DNA of 64,000 nucleotides, taken from NCBI GenBank assembly GCA_964385635.1, contig CAYLPU010000009.1:1-64000 (forward strand), given 5' to 3'. The stretch comes from CAYLPU01 sp964385635 (GTDB taxonomy: Bacteria > Chloroflexota > Anaerolineae > B4-G1). Within the stretch, counting starts at the first letter, position 1, and each line of letters opens with the position of its first letter. A program made the translations under genes and the position numbers. Positions 1-8,743 of this stretch are shown one piece after another. The notes under the pieces were generated by a model, which did not search any database, had not been told where the DNA came from, and worked only from the letters and a program-made list of their open reading frames with translations.

Positions 1-348
1 AGCGGAGCGCCGGCTGAGTTGCGCGTCCAGTTCAGCCAGGCGTGGCCCTGGGCCACCGTTCCCTGGCAGGGATTGTGGACCGCCGTCCAACATCAGAAAA
101 GCGTGGGAGGGGACTGGTACGACGTCGTGGGGTGGCGGGGAGGATTGGACGCCGTTGCGGTCGGCGCAGACGGGAAGATCACAGGCCAGAAGACCTGGTG
201 GGTCGCCGGAGAAGACCTGGGCCGGGGGACGTACCGCTGGCTGGTCTACAGAGGGGAAGGGGGCGACCTGCTCGCCACGAGCGCGCCGTTCTACCTGCCC
301 CACGCCGCCGGCGAGCCCGTGACGGTCGAGGTCCCGCTCGCGCCGTAG
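1..348 (+). CDS. C-terminal part of an unidentified protein (5' end off the window)
   Basis: The frame is open from base 1, so only the last 115 residues or so are visible and the true start lies upstream. The visible part is rich in Trp, Gly and Val and has the alternating pattern of a beta-sandwich domain (for example TWWVAGEDLGRGTYRWLVY), ending in a Pro-rich strand. No catalytic motif is visible. A strong terminator hairpin follows 26 bp after the stop. It could be the last Ig-like domain of a secreted or surface protein, but the fold is a guess from composition only and I do not recognise the family. Confidence 0.6.
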   Translation, partial: SGAPAELRVQFSQAWPWATVPWQGLWTAVQHQKSVGGDWYDVVGWRGGLDAVAVGADGKITGQKTWWVAGEDLGRGTYRWLVYRGEGGDLLATSAPFYLPHAAGEPVTVEVPLAP

Positions 349-373
349 CCGCGCCCGTACATAGACCCTTCGT

Positions 374-409
374 AGACCCTTCGGGTTTTCTGAAACCCGG
401 AGGGTCTTT
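374..409 (+). terminator. Rho-independent terminator, convergent with clpB
   Basis: A 15-bp stem (374-388 pairing with 393-407, one G-T wobble) closes a 4-nt loop and is followed by a short T-rich stretch. It separates the first gene from clpB, which ends at 422 on the other strand, so the hairpin may serve both directions. Confidence 0.75.
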
Positions 410-421
410 CTGGGCAACACA

Positions 422-2998
422 TCACACCTTCTCAAACACCACTCGCCCGTCGCGTGCGTCTACTCTCATCACGTCACCCTCGGCAAACTCGCCCCGCAAG
501 AGCGCCAGCGCTAACGGGTCCTGCACCTCCCGCTGGATCACTCGCTTGAGCGGTCGCGCACCGTAGACCGGATCGTACCCGGTGTCGGCGATGTGTTGGC
601 GAGCCGCATCGGTCAGTTCCAGCCCGATCTGACGCTCCTCCAACAGTTCGCGCAGATGGCGCACCTGGATGTCCACGATCCTCAGCAGGTCGTCCTTCGT
701 CAAACTGCGGAAAATGATGATCTCGTCGATGCGGTTCAGGAACTCAGGCCGGAAGGTGCGGTCCAGTTCCTCCATCACCCGCTCCTGCGCTGCATCCGCC
801 CCCAGTTCTTTGATCCAGCGGCTGCCAGTGTTGCTCGTCATGATGACGACGGTGTTGGTAAAGTCCACCGTGCGCCCGTGGCCGTCGGTCAGCCGTCCCT
901 CGTCGAGCAACTGGAGCAGCGCGTTGAAGACCTCGGTGTGGGCCTTCTCGATCTCGTCGAACAGAACCACGCTGTAGGGCCGCCGCCGGACCGCCTCGGT
1001 CAGTTGGCCGCCCTCATCGTAGCCCACGTAGCCCGGAGGCGCGCCAATGAGCCGGGAGACGGTGTGCCGCTCTTGATATTCGCTCATGTCAATGCGCACC
1101 ACTGCCTCCTCGGTGTCGAAGAGGAACTCGGCCAGCGCCCGGCCCAACTCCGTCTTGCCCACACCGGTCGGCCCCAGGAAGATGAATGTGCCGATGGGCC
1201 GGTTGGGGCCCTGGAGACCAACGCGGGCGCGGCGGACGGCGTTGGAGACAGCCTGCACTGCTTCGTCCTGCCCCACCACCCGCTGGTGTAGCGCCTCCTC
1301 CATCCGCAGCAGTTTCTCGACCTCACCCTCCAGCAATTTGGAGACAGGGATGCCGGTCCACTCCGCCACCACTTCGGCGATGTCTTCCGAGCCGACTTCC
1401 TCCTTGAGCAGCGGATGGTCGCCCTGCAGATCGCGCAGTCGTCCCTCTTGCTTCCGCAATTGCTTCTCCAGTTCGATGAGCGTGCCATACTGCAATTCCG
1501 AGGCGCGGGTGTAATCCTGCACCCGTTGCGCCTCCTCGATCTGGTGGCGCACCTGTTCGCTCCGCTCCTTCGTGTCCCGGATCGCCTGGATGGCTCCCTT
1601 CTCCTGCTCCCAGCGGGCGCGCAAAGCCCCGCTCTGCTCCTGCAGGTCGGCCAGTTCTCTCTCCAGTTTCTTCAAGCGCTCTTTACTGGCCTTATCTTTC
1701 TCCTTCCTCAGCGCCTCCCGCTCAATCTCCAGTTGCATGATGCGCCGGTCCACCTCGTCCAATTCGGCTGGTTTCGAGTCAATCTCCATCCGCAGCCGGG
1801 AGGCCGCCTCGTCAATCAGGTCAATCGCCTTGTCCGGCAGGCGCCGGTCGGCGATGTAGCGCTGGCTAAGCGTCGCCGCAGCGATCACGGCCGCGTCCTG
1901 GATGCGCACGCCGTGGTGCACCTCGTATCGCTCCTTGAGGCCACGCAGGATGCTGACCGTGTCCTCCACCGACGGCTCGCCCACGTATACCGGCTGGAAT
2001 CGTCGCTCCAGCGCGGCGTCCTTCTCGATGTACTTGCGGTACTCATCCAAGGTGGTCGCGCCGATGGCATGCAATTCGCCCCGCGCCAGCATCGGCTTGA
2101 GCATATTGCTGGCGTCCATGGCCCCCTCAGCCGCACCCGCCCCGATGACGGTGTGCAACTCATCAATGAACAAGATGACCTCGCCCGCTGCGTCGGCCAC
2201 CTCCTTTAGCACTGCCTTTAGCCGCTCCTCGAACTCGCCCCGGTACTTGGCCCCGGCGATCAACGCGCCCATGTCGAGCGCAACGATGCGCTTGTTCTTC
2301 AACCCCTCGGGCACGTCGCCGCGCACGATGCGCTGGGCCAGTCCCTCAGCGATGGCGGTTTTGCCCACACCAGCGTCGCCCACCAGGGCCGGGTTGTTCT
2401 TGGTCCGGCGGCCCAGGATCTGCATCACGCGCCGAATCTCGTCGTCCCGCCCGATGACCGGGTCCAGTTTCCCCTGCCGGGCCAGCAGGATCAGGTCCCG
2501 CCCGTACTTCTCGAGGGCCTGGTAGGTGGCCTCGGGATGCTGGCTGGTGACCCGCTGACTGCCACGGATACCGGTGAGCGCCCGCAGGACGGCGTCCTCA
2601 GTGATGCCGTAGGCCGCCAGGAAGCGGGACGCCCCCCCTCCACGCGATCCGGTCAGCGCCAACAGCAGGTGCTCAGTGCTGGCGTAATCGTCGCGCATGC
2701 GGGCAGCCACCTTCTGCGCCTCGTCCAACACGCGCGCCAGTTCACGCGAGAGTCCCACCTGCGCTGTCGCCCCGTAGACCTTGGGTTTGCGTTGTACCTC
2801 CCGCTCCAGTGATAGAGCCATCTCGTCCGGGTTCGCCTCCAACTTCTGGACAATCTGCGGCACGATGCCATCGGACTGGCGCAGGAGCAGTAGCAACAAG
2901 TGTTCCGGCTCAATCTGGCCATGGCTGTATTCGCCCGCCAGCGATTGGGCGCCGATAATCGCCTCTTGCGCTTTTTGCGTGAACTTGTTTAGATCCAC
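422..2998 (-). CDS. clpB: ClpB-type ATP-dependent disaggregase
   Basis: Class I AAA+ chaperone that rescues aggregated proteins in the cytosol together with DnaK/DnaJ. Order of parts: N-terminal Clp repeat domain, first AAA+ module (GDAGVGKT Walker A near residue 205), a long charged coiled coil (about 400-520) that marks ClpB rather than ClpA or ClpC, and a second AAA+ module (GPTGVGKT, SEY, GAPPGYVGY pore loop, FNALLQLLDEG). I start it at GTG 2998 because GGAGGTGA lies just upstream and translation then begins VDLNKFTQKAQ as in the family; this gives 858 residues, the usual ClpB length. An upstream in-frame ATG at 3025 lacks a ribosome-binding site. A TACAAT -10-like box lies at 3059-3064 on the minus strand, without a convincing -35. 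No CIRCE element is visible. Confidence 0.97.
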   Translation of the reverse strand: MDLNKFTQKAQEAIIGAQSLAGEYSHGQIEPEHLLLLLLRQSDGIVPQIVQKLEANPDEMALSLEREVQRKPKVYGATAQVGLSRELARVLDEAQKVAARMRDDYASTEHLLLALTGSRGGGASRFLAAYGITEDAVLRALTGIRGSQRVTSQHPEATYQALEKYGRDLILLARQGKLDPVIGRDDEIRRVMQILGRRTKNNPALVGDAGVGKTAIAEGLAQRIVRGDVPEGLKNKRIVALDMGALIAGAKYRGEFEERLKAVLKEVADAAGEVILFIDELHTVIGAGAAEGAMDASNMLKPMLARGELHAIGATTLDEYRKYIEKDAALERRFQPVYVGEPSVEDTVSILRGLKERYEVHHGVRIQDAAVIAAATLSQRYIADRRLPDKAIDLIDEAASRLRMEIDSKPAELDEVDRRIMQLEIEREALRKEKDKASKERLKKLERELADLQEQSGALRARWEQEKGAIQAIRDTKERSEQVRHQIEEAQRVQDYTRASELQYGTLIELEKQLRKQEGRLRDLQGDHPLLKEEVGSEDIAEVVAEWTGIPVSKLLEGEVEKLLRMEEALHQRVVGQDEAVQAVSNAVRRARVGLQGPNRPIGTFIFLGPTGVGKTELGRALAEFLFDTEEAVVRIDMSEYQERHTVSRLIGAPPGYVGYDEGGQLTEAVRRRPYSVVLFDEIEKAHTEVFNALLQLLDEGRLTDGHGRTVDFTNTVVIMTSNTGSRWIKELGADAAQERVMEELDRTFRPEFLNRIDEIIIFRSLTKDDLLRIVDIQVRHLRELLEERQIGLELTDAARQHIADTGYDPVYGARPLKRVIQREVQDPLALALLRGEFAEGDVMRVDARDGRVVFEKV

Positions 2999-3196
2999 AG
3001 TAATCACCTCCACGATGTCCCACAATCAGTACAATTCAAGACCTGGGTAGTTACCCCTATTGTACCTCTCTCTCGTTAGAAAAACCATAGTGCAGCATTG
3101 GATTTACGTAAGAAAGTGAAGAAGGTGGTTCGGTAGGCTTCAAAACCCAAAGGGTGTGACAGACCCTGAAGTGCATCCCCTTCGGGTTTCCGTCAC

Positions 3197-3225
3197 TTGG
3201 AGCGCAGAGGGTTCTGTGCTACAAT
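3197..3225 (+). promoter_or_regulatory. Sigma-70-type promoter for the first MNT/HEPN module
   Basis: TTGGAG, 17-bp spacer, TACAAT, ending 44 bp before the start of the nucleotidyltransferase gene. Four of six bases match the -35 consensus and five of six the -10. Confidence 0.55.
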
Positions 3226-3269
3226 AAAGAGGTGATGTCACGAAAACCAGAACCATCAGGATGTCGAAT

Positions 3270-3734
3270 ATGGCGTCAAAAGAACTGAGCCAACGCCCTC
3301 CCTCACCCACATCCATCCCGGCGGGCTTGAGAAAAATCGCAAGAACTGTGCGTGACTGGTGCCAGGAGCGACCGGTGCGACTGTGCGTGTTGTTCGGATC
3401 CCAGGTCAGTGGCAAATCCCATCCCCACAGCGACATAGACCTGGCCCTATGGCCGGCCCACCCCATCTCCCCCTTAACCCGACTGCGTTGGCTGCGTGAA
3501 CTGGAAACCGCCCTGACCCAGGACGTGAGCCTGGTGCTGGTCTCTCCCGATCTGGACCCTGTGATGGGATTTGAGATCGTGCACCAGGGCTACCTGATCT
3601 TTGAAGAGGAACCAGGACTATGGGCAGCGCGACGCGCCCAACTGTGGCACACCTACAACGACAGTCTACCCTTCCGCCGGGCTGCGCGCCAACGGTTGCG
3701 CGAGTTCGCCGAGGAGATGCAACGTGCCCCCTGA
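3270..3734 (+). CDS. MNT-type nucleotidyltransferase (antitoxin of a HEPN/MNT pair)
   Basis: Minimal nucleotidyltransferase of the pol-beta superfamily, probably the antitoxin that modifies the HEPN toxin encoded next. The signature GS-x(n)-DxD is seen as FGSQVSGKSHPHSDIDLALW, with a third acidic strand expected near VSLVLV. About 154 residues. ATG 3261 has no spaced ribosome-binding site; ATG 3270 has AGGA nine bases upstream and is preferred. The 3' end overlaps the HEPN gene by 11 bp, typical for a translationally coupled pair. Known type VII systems (HepT/MntA) have the same two parts, though their gene order varies. Confidence 0.8.
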   Translation: MASKELSQRPPSPTSIPAGLRKIARTVRDWCQERPVRLCVLFGSQVSGKSHPHSDIDLALWPAHPISPLTRLRWLRELETALTQDVSLVLVSPDLDPVMGFEIVHQGYLIFEEEPGLWAARRAQLWHTYNDSLPFRRAARQRLREFAEEMQRAP

Positions 3735-4137
3735 AGTGCTGCTCCGCAAGCTCACCTACCTGCGTCAACTGCTGACCGACCTGGCTCCCTTTGAGGGCGC
3801 GACGCTGGACGCGGTGCGGGCCGAGCATTACAGACTGGAAAGGCTGTTCGAACTGCTGGTTATGGCCGCCAGCGATATCCTGTTCCACGAACTGGCGGAC
3901 CGAGGCTTGACCCCTGACTCCTACCGAGGCGCGTTCGAACTGGCGGCAGGGCAGGGACTTTTGCCGCCTGACCTGGCCGACAGTTTGCAGCAGGCTGCCG
4001 GGATGCGGAACGTGATCGTTCATCTGTACCAAGAGATAGACTATGCGATCCTACGCGATAGCATCGGCCCGGCACTGCGCGACTTCGGGCAATTTGTCGC
4101 CCTGTTTGAGGCACGGCTGGACGATGTGGGGTACTAG
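3724..4137 (+). CDS. HEPN-domain protein, HepT-like toxin
   Basis: About 137-residue all-helical protein with the HEPN RNase signature R-N-x-x-V-H (RNVIVHLYQEIDYAIL near residue 97), as in HepT/DUF86 toxins. Start chosen at GTG 3724: GAGGAGA lies 6 bp upstream and the gene then overlaps the MNT stop. The longer open frame to 3601 is only the shadow of the MNT gene. Together with 3270-3734 this forms a complete type VII-like toxin-antitoxin operon, where HEPN is an RNase and MNT silences it by nucleotide transfer to a Tyr near the active site (the Y in VHLY is conserved here). Function in this host is inferred from the family. Confidence 0.82.
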   Translation: MPPEVLLRKLTYLRQLLTDLAPFEGATLDAVRAEHYRLERLFELLVMAASDILFHELADRGLTPDSYRGAFELAAGQGLLPPDLADSLQQAAGMRNVIVHLYQEIDYAILRDSIGPALRDFGQFVALFEARLDDVGY

Positions 4138-4204
4138 CAAAAGCCATCAAGATTAGGATACATCAAGCAGTCTCTGACAAATCCAAAACGTGGAGAGAAG
4201 AAAC

Positions 4205-6235
4205 ATGCCCAAACGAAAAAAACGTCGCATCACCGCGGAGGACCTGTATCGTTTTCAACTGATCAGCGGCAGCCAGATCTCGCCGGATGGACACCATGTC
4301 GTCTTCTGTGTCCAGCGAGTAGATAAGAAGACCGAGAAGAAGTACTCCAACCTGTGGATTGCTCCCACCGACAGAGGACGCGCCCACCAGTTCACGTATG
4401 GCGATCAAAGCGATAGCCAGCCCAAATGGTCACCCGATGGCAGCGAGATCGCCTTTATCTCCAATCGAGGCGATGAGAAGCAGCCACAGATTTATGTTAT
4501 CCCCTTGCACGGCGGGGAAGCACGACCGCTCACCGATCTGAAAGGGGAAATCGGCCCGTTTGAATGGTTACCCGACGGCAAGCGGTTCGTCTGCCAGTTC
4601 CGCAAAAAGGATAAAGAGGCCATCGCACGGGAAGAAGACGAACGGAAGAAAGAACTGGGCGTCGTTTCACGTCACATCACGCGTGTCTTTTACAAGCTGG
4701 ATGGAAGCGGGTTCCTGCCCAAAGAACGCTGGCACATCTGGACCATTGACGCCCGCACGGGCAGGGCCAGGCAATTGACCGACAGCGACGTTCACGACGA
4801 GTTGGATCCGTGGTGGTCGCCGGACGGAAAGGAAATCGTCTTCTGTTCCAACCGCAGCGACGACCCTGATCTTGACCCGGACGCCGTAGATTTGTTCGTC
4901 ATTCCGGCCGATGGTGGAGAGCTGCGCAAGATCAAGACGCCCGTGGGGCCAAAGGAAAAACCCACTTTTTCACCAGACGGAAAATGGCTGGCCTACCTCG
5001 GGCAAGAGGGACGTGGTCAGTGGTGGAAGAACACCTGTTTGTGGGTTGTCCCGGCGGACGGCAGCGAAGAGTCGAAGAACCTGACGGAGAAGTTCGATTT
5101 CGACGTGTCGAGCAGGACAGGCAACGACCTTCCGGGCAGCCTGCCGATGATGCCGCCTACCTGGTCAAAAGATGGGAATAGGCTCTATTTTCAGGTATCG
5201 CAGCACGGGAACACTGTTCTCAAATCGGTGACGCTGGACGGCGATGAGCGAGGCCTGCAAACGGCGATCGGGGACAAGGGGGTTGTGGGACCATTCAGTC
5301 TGGACAAAGAGCAATCGAGACTCGCCTATTTCCAGGCCAACATGACCGACCTGGGACAGGTCTGGGTGCGAGACGTGACCACTGGACGCTCACACAAACT
5401 GACGCGCGTCAACGAGAACCTGCTGCGGGCTCGGGACCTGGGGGAAATAGAGGAAGTTTGGTTCAAAGGCGCTGCCGACAACGATTTGCAGGGCTGGATT
5501 CTCAAGCCCCCCGGCTTCGACGAAGCGAAGAAATTCCCTTCGATTCTGGAAATTCACGGCGGCCCCCGGATACAGTACGGCAACTTCTTCATGCACGAGT
5601 TCTACTACTTGGCTGCGCACGGTTACGTCGTCTACTTCTGCAACCCGCGCGGAGGGCAGGGATACGGCGAAGAACACGCCCAGGCCATCTGGAACAACTG
5701 GGGCACAGCGGACTACGATGATTTGATGGCCTGGGTTGATTTCGTCCAACAGAAACCGTACATCGATACCGCAAGGATGGGAGTCACCGGCGGCAGTTAC
5801 GGCGGTTACATGACCAACTGGATCATTGGACACACAGACCGGTTCAAGGCGGCGGTCACGCAGCGGAGCGTCAGCAACCTGATCAGCATGTACGGTTCCA
5901 GCGACTTCAACTGGAGCTTTCAAGCGGAGTTTGGGGATGAGCCCCCCTGGGAGAACCTCGAGAACTACTGGCGGCAATCGCCGATGAAGTACATCGGCAA
6001 TGCCCAAACACCCACCCTCGTCATCCACAGCGAACAGGACCTGCGGTGCGCCATCGAGCAGGACGAGCAAGTCTTCGTGGCGTTGAAAAAATTAGGAGTA
6101 GACACCAAAATGGTCCGGTTCCCAGACGAACCGCATGGCCTCTCGCGCGGCGGGCGCACGGACCGGCGTATTGAAAGGCTAAAGCACATTCGGCGCTGGT
6201 TTGACCGTTATTTGAAGGCAGACCACGAGAACTGA
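4205..6235 (+). CDS. S9-family peptidase (acylaminoacyl-peptidase / prolyl oligopeptidase type)
   Basis: Cytosolic serine peptidase that trims short peptides. The N-terminal half is a beta-propeller of WD40-like/TolB-like blades (repeated WSPDG and SPDGK motifs), the C-terminal third an alpha/beta hydrolase. Catalytic Ser in GGSYGGYM (about residue 531), Asp in HSEQDLR (about 612), His in DEPHGLSR (about 644). The length, 676 residues, fits the acylaminoacyl-peptidase group. No signal peptide; the N-terminus is basic (MPKRKKRR). Start at ATG 4205, since GGAGAGA is well spaced; an in-frame GTG at 4190 has no such site. Followed at once by a strong terminator, so it is probably expressed alone. 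Confidence 0.95.
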   Translation: MPKRKKRRITAEDLYRFQLISGSQISPDGHHVVFCVQRVDKKTEKKYSNLWIAPTDRGRAHQFTYGDQSDSQPKWSPDGSEIAFISNRGDEKQPQIYVIPLHGGEARPLTDLKGEIGPFEWLPDGKRFVCQFRKKDKEAIAREEDERKKELGVVSRHITRVFYKLDGSGFLPKERWHIWTIDARTGRARQLTDSDVHDELDPWWSPDGKEIVFCSNRSDDPDLDPDAVDLFVIPADGGELRKIKTPVGPKEKPTFSPDGKWLAYLGQEGRGQWWKNTCLWVVPADGSEESKNLTEKFDFDVSSRTGNDLPGSLPMMPPTWSKDGNRLYFQVSQHGNTVLKSVTLDGDERGLQTAIGDKGVVGPFSLDKEQSRLAYFQANMTDLGQVWVRDVTTGRSHKLTRVNENLLRARDLGEIEEVWFKGAADNDLQGWILKPPGFDEAKKFPSILEIHGGPRIQYGNFFMHEFYYLAAHGYVVYFCNPRGGQGYGEEHAQAIWNNWGTADYDDLMAWVDFVQQKPYIDTARMGVTGGSYGGYMTNWIIGHTDRFKAAVTQRSVSNLISMYGSSDFNWSFQAEFGDEPPWENLENYWRQSPMKYIGNAQTPTLVIHSEQDLRCAIEQDEQVFVALKKLGVDTKMVRFPDEPHGLSRGGRTDRRIERLKHIRRWFDRYLKADHEN

Positions 6236-6270
6236 GGATGGGGCCGCAGTAGCGGCCCCATCCTATTCCA
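6236..6270 (+). terminator. Terminator hairpin after the S9 peptidase
   Basis: Perfect 12-bp stem (6236-6247 with 6252-6263) around an AGTA loop, directly after the stop codon and followed by a T-rich stretch. The convergent eRF1-like gene ends at 6293, so it may work for both. Confidence 0.8.
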
Positions 6271-6292
6271 TTATTGTTCTGAAATCCGCGCC

Positions 6293-7402
6293 CTAATACC
6301 GCAACAGCGCCCCCACACCGAACTTCGCTATCTTGGGGTGATCGTCCACCACCTCTACCTTGCCGCCGTCCTCAATCACCTTCGTCACCAACGCCTCGGC
6401 CGCATCGGGAATCTCTACGAACTCACCTCCACAGAAGGGACAAACCTCCAGAGACTGGTCAGTGATGTAAGCGCAGTTGCGACACTGGTAGCCCGTCTGG
6501 TGACAGTCACGGGCGATCACCAACGTCTGGATGCGGCCTTCGTGGGCCGCGCCAAGCGTATCGGCCAGACGGATGACGCCGCCACGTCCTTTCGCCGCTG
6601 CCGTGAACACCGCATCGACCAGGGCTATCTCGCGCTCTCTCTCCACTCGCTGCAGAATCTCCAATGAGCGCTCGCGCATCTCCGGCTCCGATGCATTCAT
6701 ATCAGCGTTAAAGGAGCCAATCACCTTACCCTGCAATGCTTTGGGCAACGCCTCACGAAACTGAGCCACCATCGGCTCAGCGCCGGCGATAATCAACCTC
6801 TGTGGCTTGTGCTTGCGCCAGAAACGCCTGGTCGCCTTGACCGCCTTGCGGATGTTGCGCTGCGCCACCTCCTTCTCGCGCCGGCTGGAGATAGGGGCTC
6901 CCCCCCTACGACCCGGCCCACCCGATGAGCCACGCCCCTTCTTGAGCCTGCGCACATCCTCTCCTACGTATTCATCACTGGTCTGCAACTCGCCCATCTC
7001 AAAAAGCAGCAGGCGCACCTTCTGCTGGTTTGCCAGCGCCACCAGGTAACTGCCATAGGCGTCCATCAGCGCCGCCAGCGGCCAGATGTAGGGCTTACGG
7101 GCCACCGTCACCCCGGAGGCAACAGGAACGGCCAGAGAATACATGCGCCAGAATCCCTCCGCGGCACCAGAGAAGACGACTACCCCACGACCTGACCAAT
7201 CGTACTCGTGATCAAAAAACCGCTCCACGGCCGACATATCTTCAGGTGCAGCAGATCCTTCCGCATGCTTCAGCATTTGCCGCAGCGCCAATTTATACTC
7301 ATCCGTCGTGTACTCCGTCGGGTCTACATTTAAGTAGACGCTCAAGATCGGCGTCTGAGCCTGGTATGCTGCCAGTTTGCGCAAATCCTCTCTCTTGAAC
7401 AT
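6293..7402 (-). CDS. Bacterial eRF1-like protein (baeRF/VLRF1-type)
   Basis: A 369-residue relative of archaeo-eukaryotic release factor 1, of the bacterial families (baeRF) thought to act in ribosome rescue or quality control. The N-terminal domain begins MFKREDLRKLAAYQ and includes ILSVYLNVDP. A basic, Gly-rich loop (about residues 150-165, GRGSSGGPGRRGG) sits where eRF1 proteins carry the GGQ loop, then a domain with RRFWRKHKPQRLIIAGAEP, and a C-terminal eRF1_3-like domain with a CxxC...CPFC zinc ribbon. GGGGAG precedes the ATG. No stop-codon-reading motif can be assigned by eye, so peptide release rather than stop recognition is the safer guess. Single gene between two unrelated neighbours. 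Confidence 0.78.
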   Translation of the reverse strand: MFKREDLRKLAAYQAQTPILSVYLNVDPTEYTTDEYKLALRQMLKHAEGSAAPEDMSAVERFFDHEYDWSGRGVVVFSGAAEGFWRMYSLAVPVASGVTVARKPYIWPLAALMDAYGSYLVALANQQKVRLLLFEMGELQTSDEYVGEDVRRLKKGRGSSGGPGRRGGAPISSRREKEVAQRNIRKAVKATRRFWRKHKPQRLIIAGAEPMVAQFREALPKALQGKVIGSFNADMNASEPEMRERSLEILQRVEREREIALVDAVFTAAAKGRGGVIRLADTLGAAHEGRIQTLVIARDCHQTGYQCRNCAYITDQSLEVCPFCGGEFVEIPDAAEALVTKVIEDGGKVEVVDDHPKIAKFGVGALLRY

Positions 7403-7425
7403 CGCTCCCCTTTCATTTTATTAGA

Positions 7426-7524
7426 AGTTAGCCATCAGCGGCTAGCAGTTAGCGACCATATCAGCCAGTCGGCCAGCGGTCCTCCTCCCTCATCCCTCAA
7501 GTTTGTTCATTGTTCATTGTTCAT
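7426..7524. repeat. Heptanucleotide short tandem repeats between eRF1-like gene and htrA
   Basis: Two blocks with 7-bp period: four variants of AGTTAGC at 7426-7453 and three perfect TGTTCAT copies at 7504-7524. The same trinucleotide content runs on into the 3' end of htrA (its last codons and stop), so the repeat tract seems to have set the C-terminus of that protein. Confidence 0.7.
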
Positions 7525-7534
7525 TCGTCGCCGG

Positions 7535-8743
7535 TCACTCATCACTGCTCATTGACTGCGGTCTCTCTCCCAACGTCACTGGAATCTCCAACTCCTCCCC
7601 ATCGCGGGCAACCGTCAACACAATCTCCTGCCCCACCTTAGTCTCGCGCACCAGATAGGCGATTAAATCATCGAAGTCGTGCAATTCATATCCGTCAATG
7701 GCGACGATGATGTCACCGCCAGTCCTGACCATCATCCCTATGATCTCGACCTCACGGTCGCCGCCCCGCAAGCCAGCCTGGGCTGCGGCGGTCCCAGGTG
7801 TAACCTCGGAAATGAGCACTCCTCCAGTCACCGGCAACCCTAGCGGGCCCGCTACCTCCGCCACGGTGAAACGGTTGTCGGAGACGATGCCCAGATACGG
7901 ATAGCGGTAGAAGCCCTCCTCGATCAGATGGGGCACAATGTGCTTGACCGTGTCGACCGGCACCGCGAAACCAATACCGGAGTTGGTGCCTGTCGTCGAG
8001 CGGATGGCCGTGTTGACACCAACCACCCGTCCACGGATGTCCAGCAGTGGCCCGCCAGAGTTGCCCGGATTGATAGCCGCGTCAGTCTGGATGATCTCAG
8101 GGTTGGAAAAACTACCATTACCCTGGAACGCCTGGGCCGGCAATGTCCGCCCCAACGCACTGACGACACCGACGGTCATCGTCCCCGCCAGGCCAAAGGG
8201 GTTGCCGATGGCAATGACCCGCTGCCCTACCTGGAGCACACTCGAGTCGCCCAGTACCAGCGGCACCAGTCGCTCGGGAGGGACATCCACCTGGATCACC
8301 GCCAGGTCGGAGTATGGGTCCCGACCCAGTACCTGGGCATCAACCACGCTACCATCGAAGAAGGTAACCCGGACAACCTCGGCTTCTTCGACGACATGAT
8401 TGTTGGTGACGATGTGTCCCTCCGTATCTATCACAAAGCCAGACCCGGTGCCAAGCGGCACGAGCACCCCGTCGTGTTCCATCAGCACCTCGACGTAGAC
8501 CACGGCCGGGTTGGCCCGCTGGTAGAGGTTGACCAGCAGGGCATCTTCCGCATCCATTTCACCGATGGCTTCCTCTGGCATAGGAGTGGGGGTGACGATG
8601 AGCACAACAGGTTCAGGAGACTGCGGCACAGTTGGGATGGGCACCGGGGTAGGTGCAACGAAGAACTCCTGGCTGCTGAAAGTGCAGGCGAACACAGCCA
8701 GCAGCAGAGGTAACATGAGCACCAGTCGCTTACTTGAGGTCAT
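7535..8743 (-). CDS. HtrA/DegP-like S1C serine protease, lipoprotein
   Basis: Envelope quality-control protease. The N-terminus is a lipoprotein signal (MTSSKRLVLMLPLLLAVFAC, lipid-bearing Cys20), then a Pro-rich spacer to about residue 60, a trypsin-like domain with His116 (TNNHVV), Asp146 (SDLAVI) and Ser229 (GNSGGP), and one PDZ domain (about 285-390). 402 residues, single PDZ, as in DegS-like or Gram-positive HtrA proteins. GGAGAGAGA precedes the ATG. The ATG overlaps the dnaJ stop (ATGA at 8740-8743), so the two are translated together; a folding chaperone and a misfolded-protein protease in one operon suggest stress control from the promoter at 9757-9785. Confidence 0.93.
   Translation of the reverse strand: MTSSKRLVLMLPLLLAVFACTFSSQEFFVAPTPVPIPTVPQSPEPVVLIVTPTPMPEEAIGEMDAEDALLVNLYQRANPAVVYVEVLMEHDGVLVPLGTGSGFVIDTEGHIVTNNHVVEEAEVVRVTFFDGSVVDAQVLGRDPYSDLAVIQVDVPPERLVPLVLGDSSVLQVGQRVIAIGNPFGLAGTMTVGVVSALGRTLPAQAFQGNGSFSNPEIIQTDAAINPGNSGGPLLDIRGRVVGVNTAIRSTTGTNSGIGFAVPVDTVKHIVPHLIEEGFYRYPYLGIVSDNRFTVAEVAGPLGLPVTGGVLISEVTPGTAAAQAGLRGGDREVEIIGMMVRTGGDIIVAIDGYELHDFDDLIAYLVRETKVGQEIVLTVARDGEELEIPVTLGERPQSMSSDE

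Noticed and set aside
3026..3196. CIRCE or HAIR heat-shock operator upstream of clpB
   Set aside because: No TTAGCACTC-N9-GAGTGCTAA or similar inverted repeat is visible.
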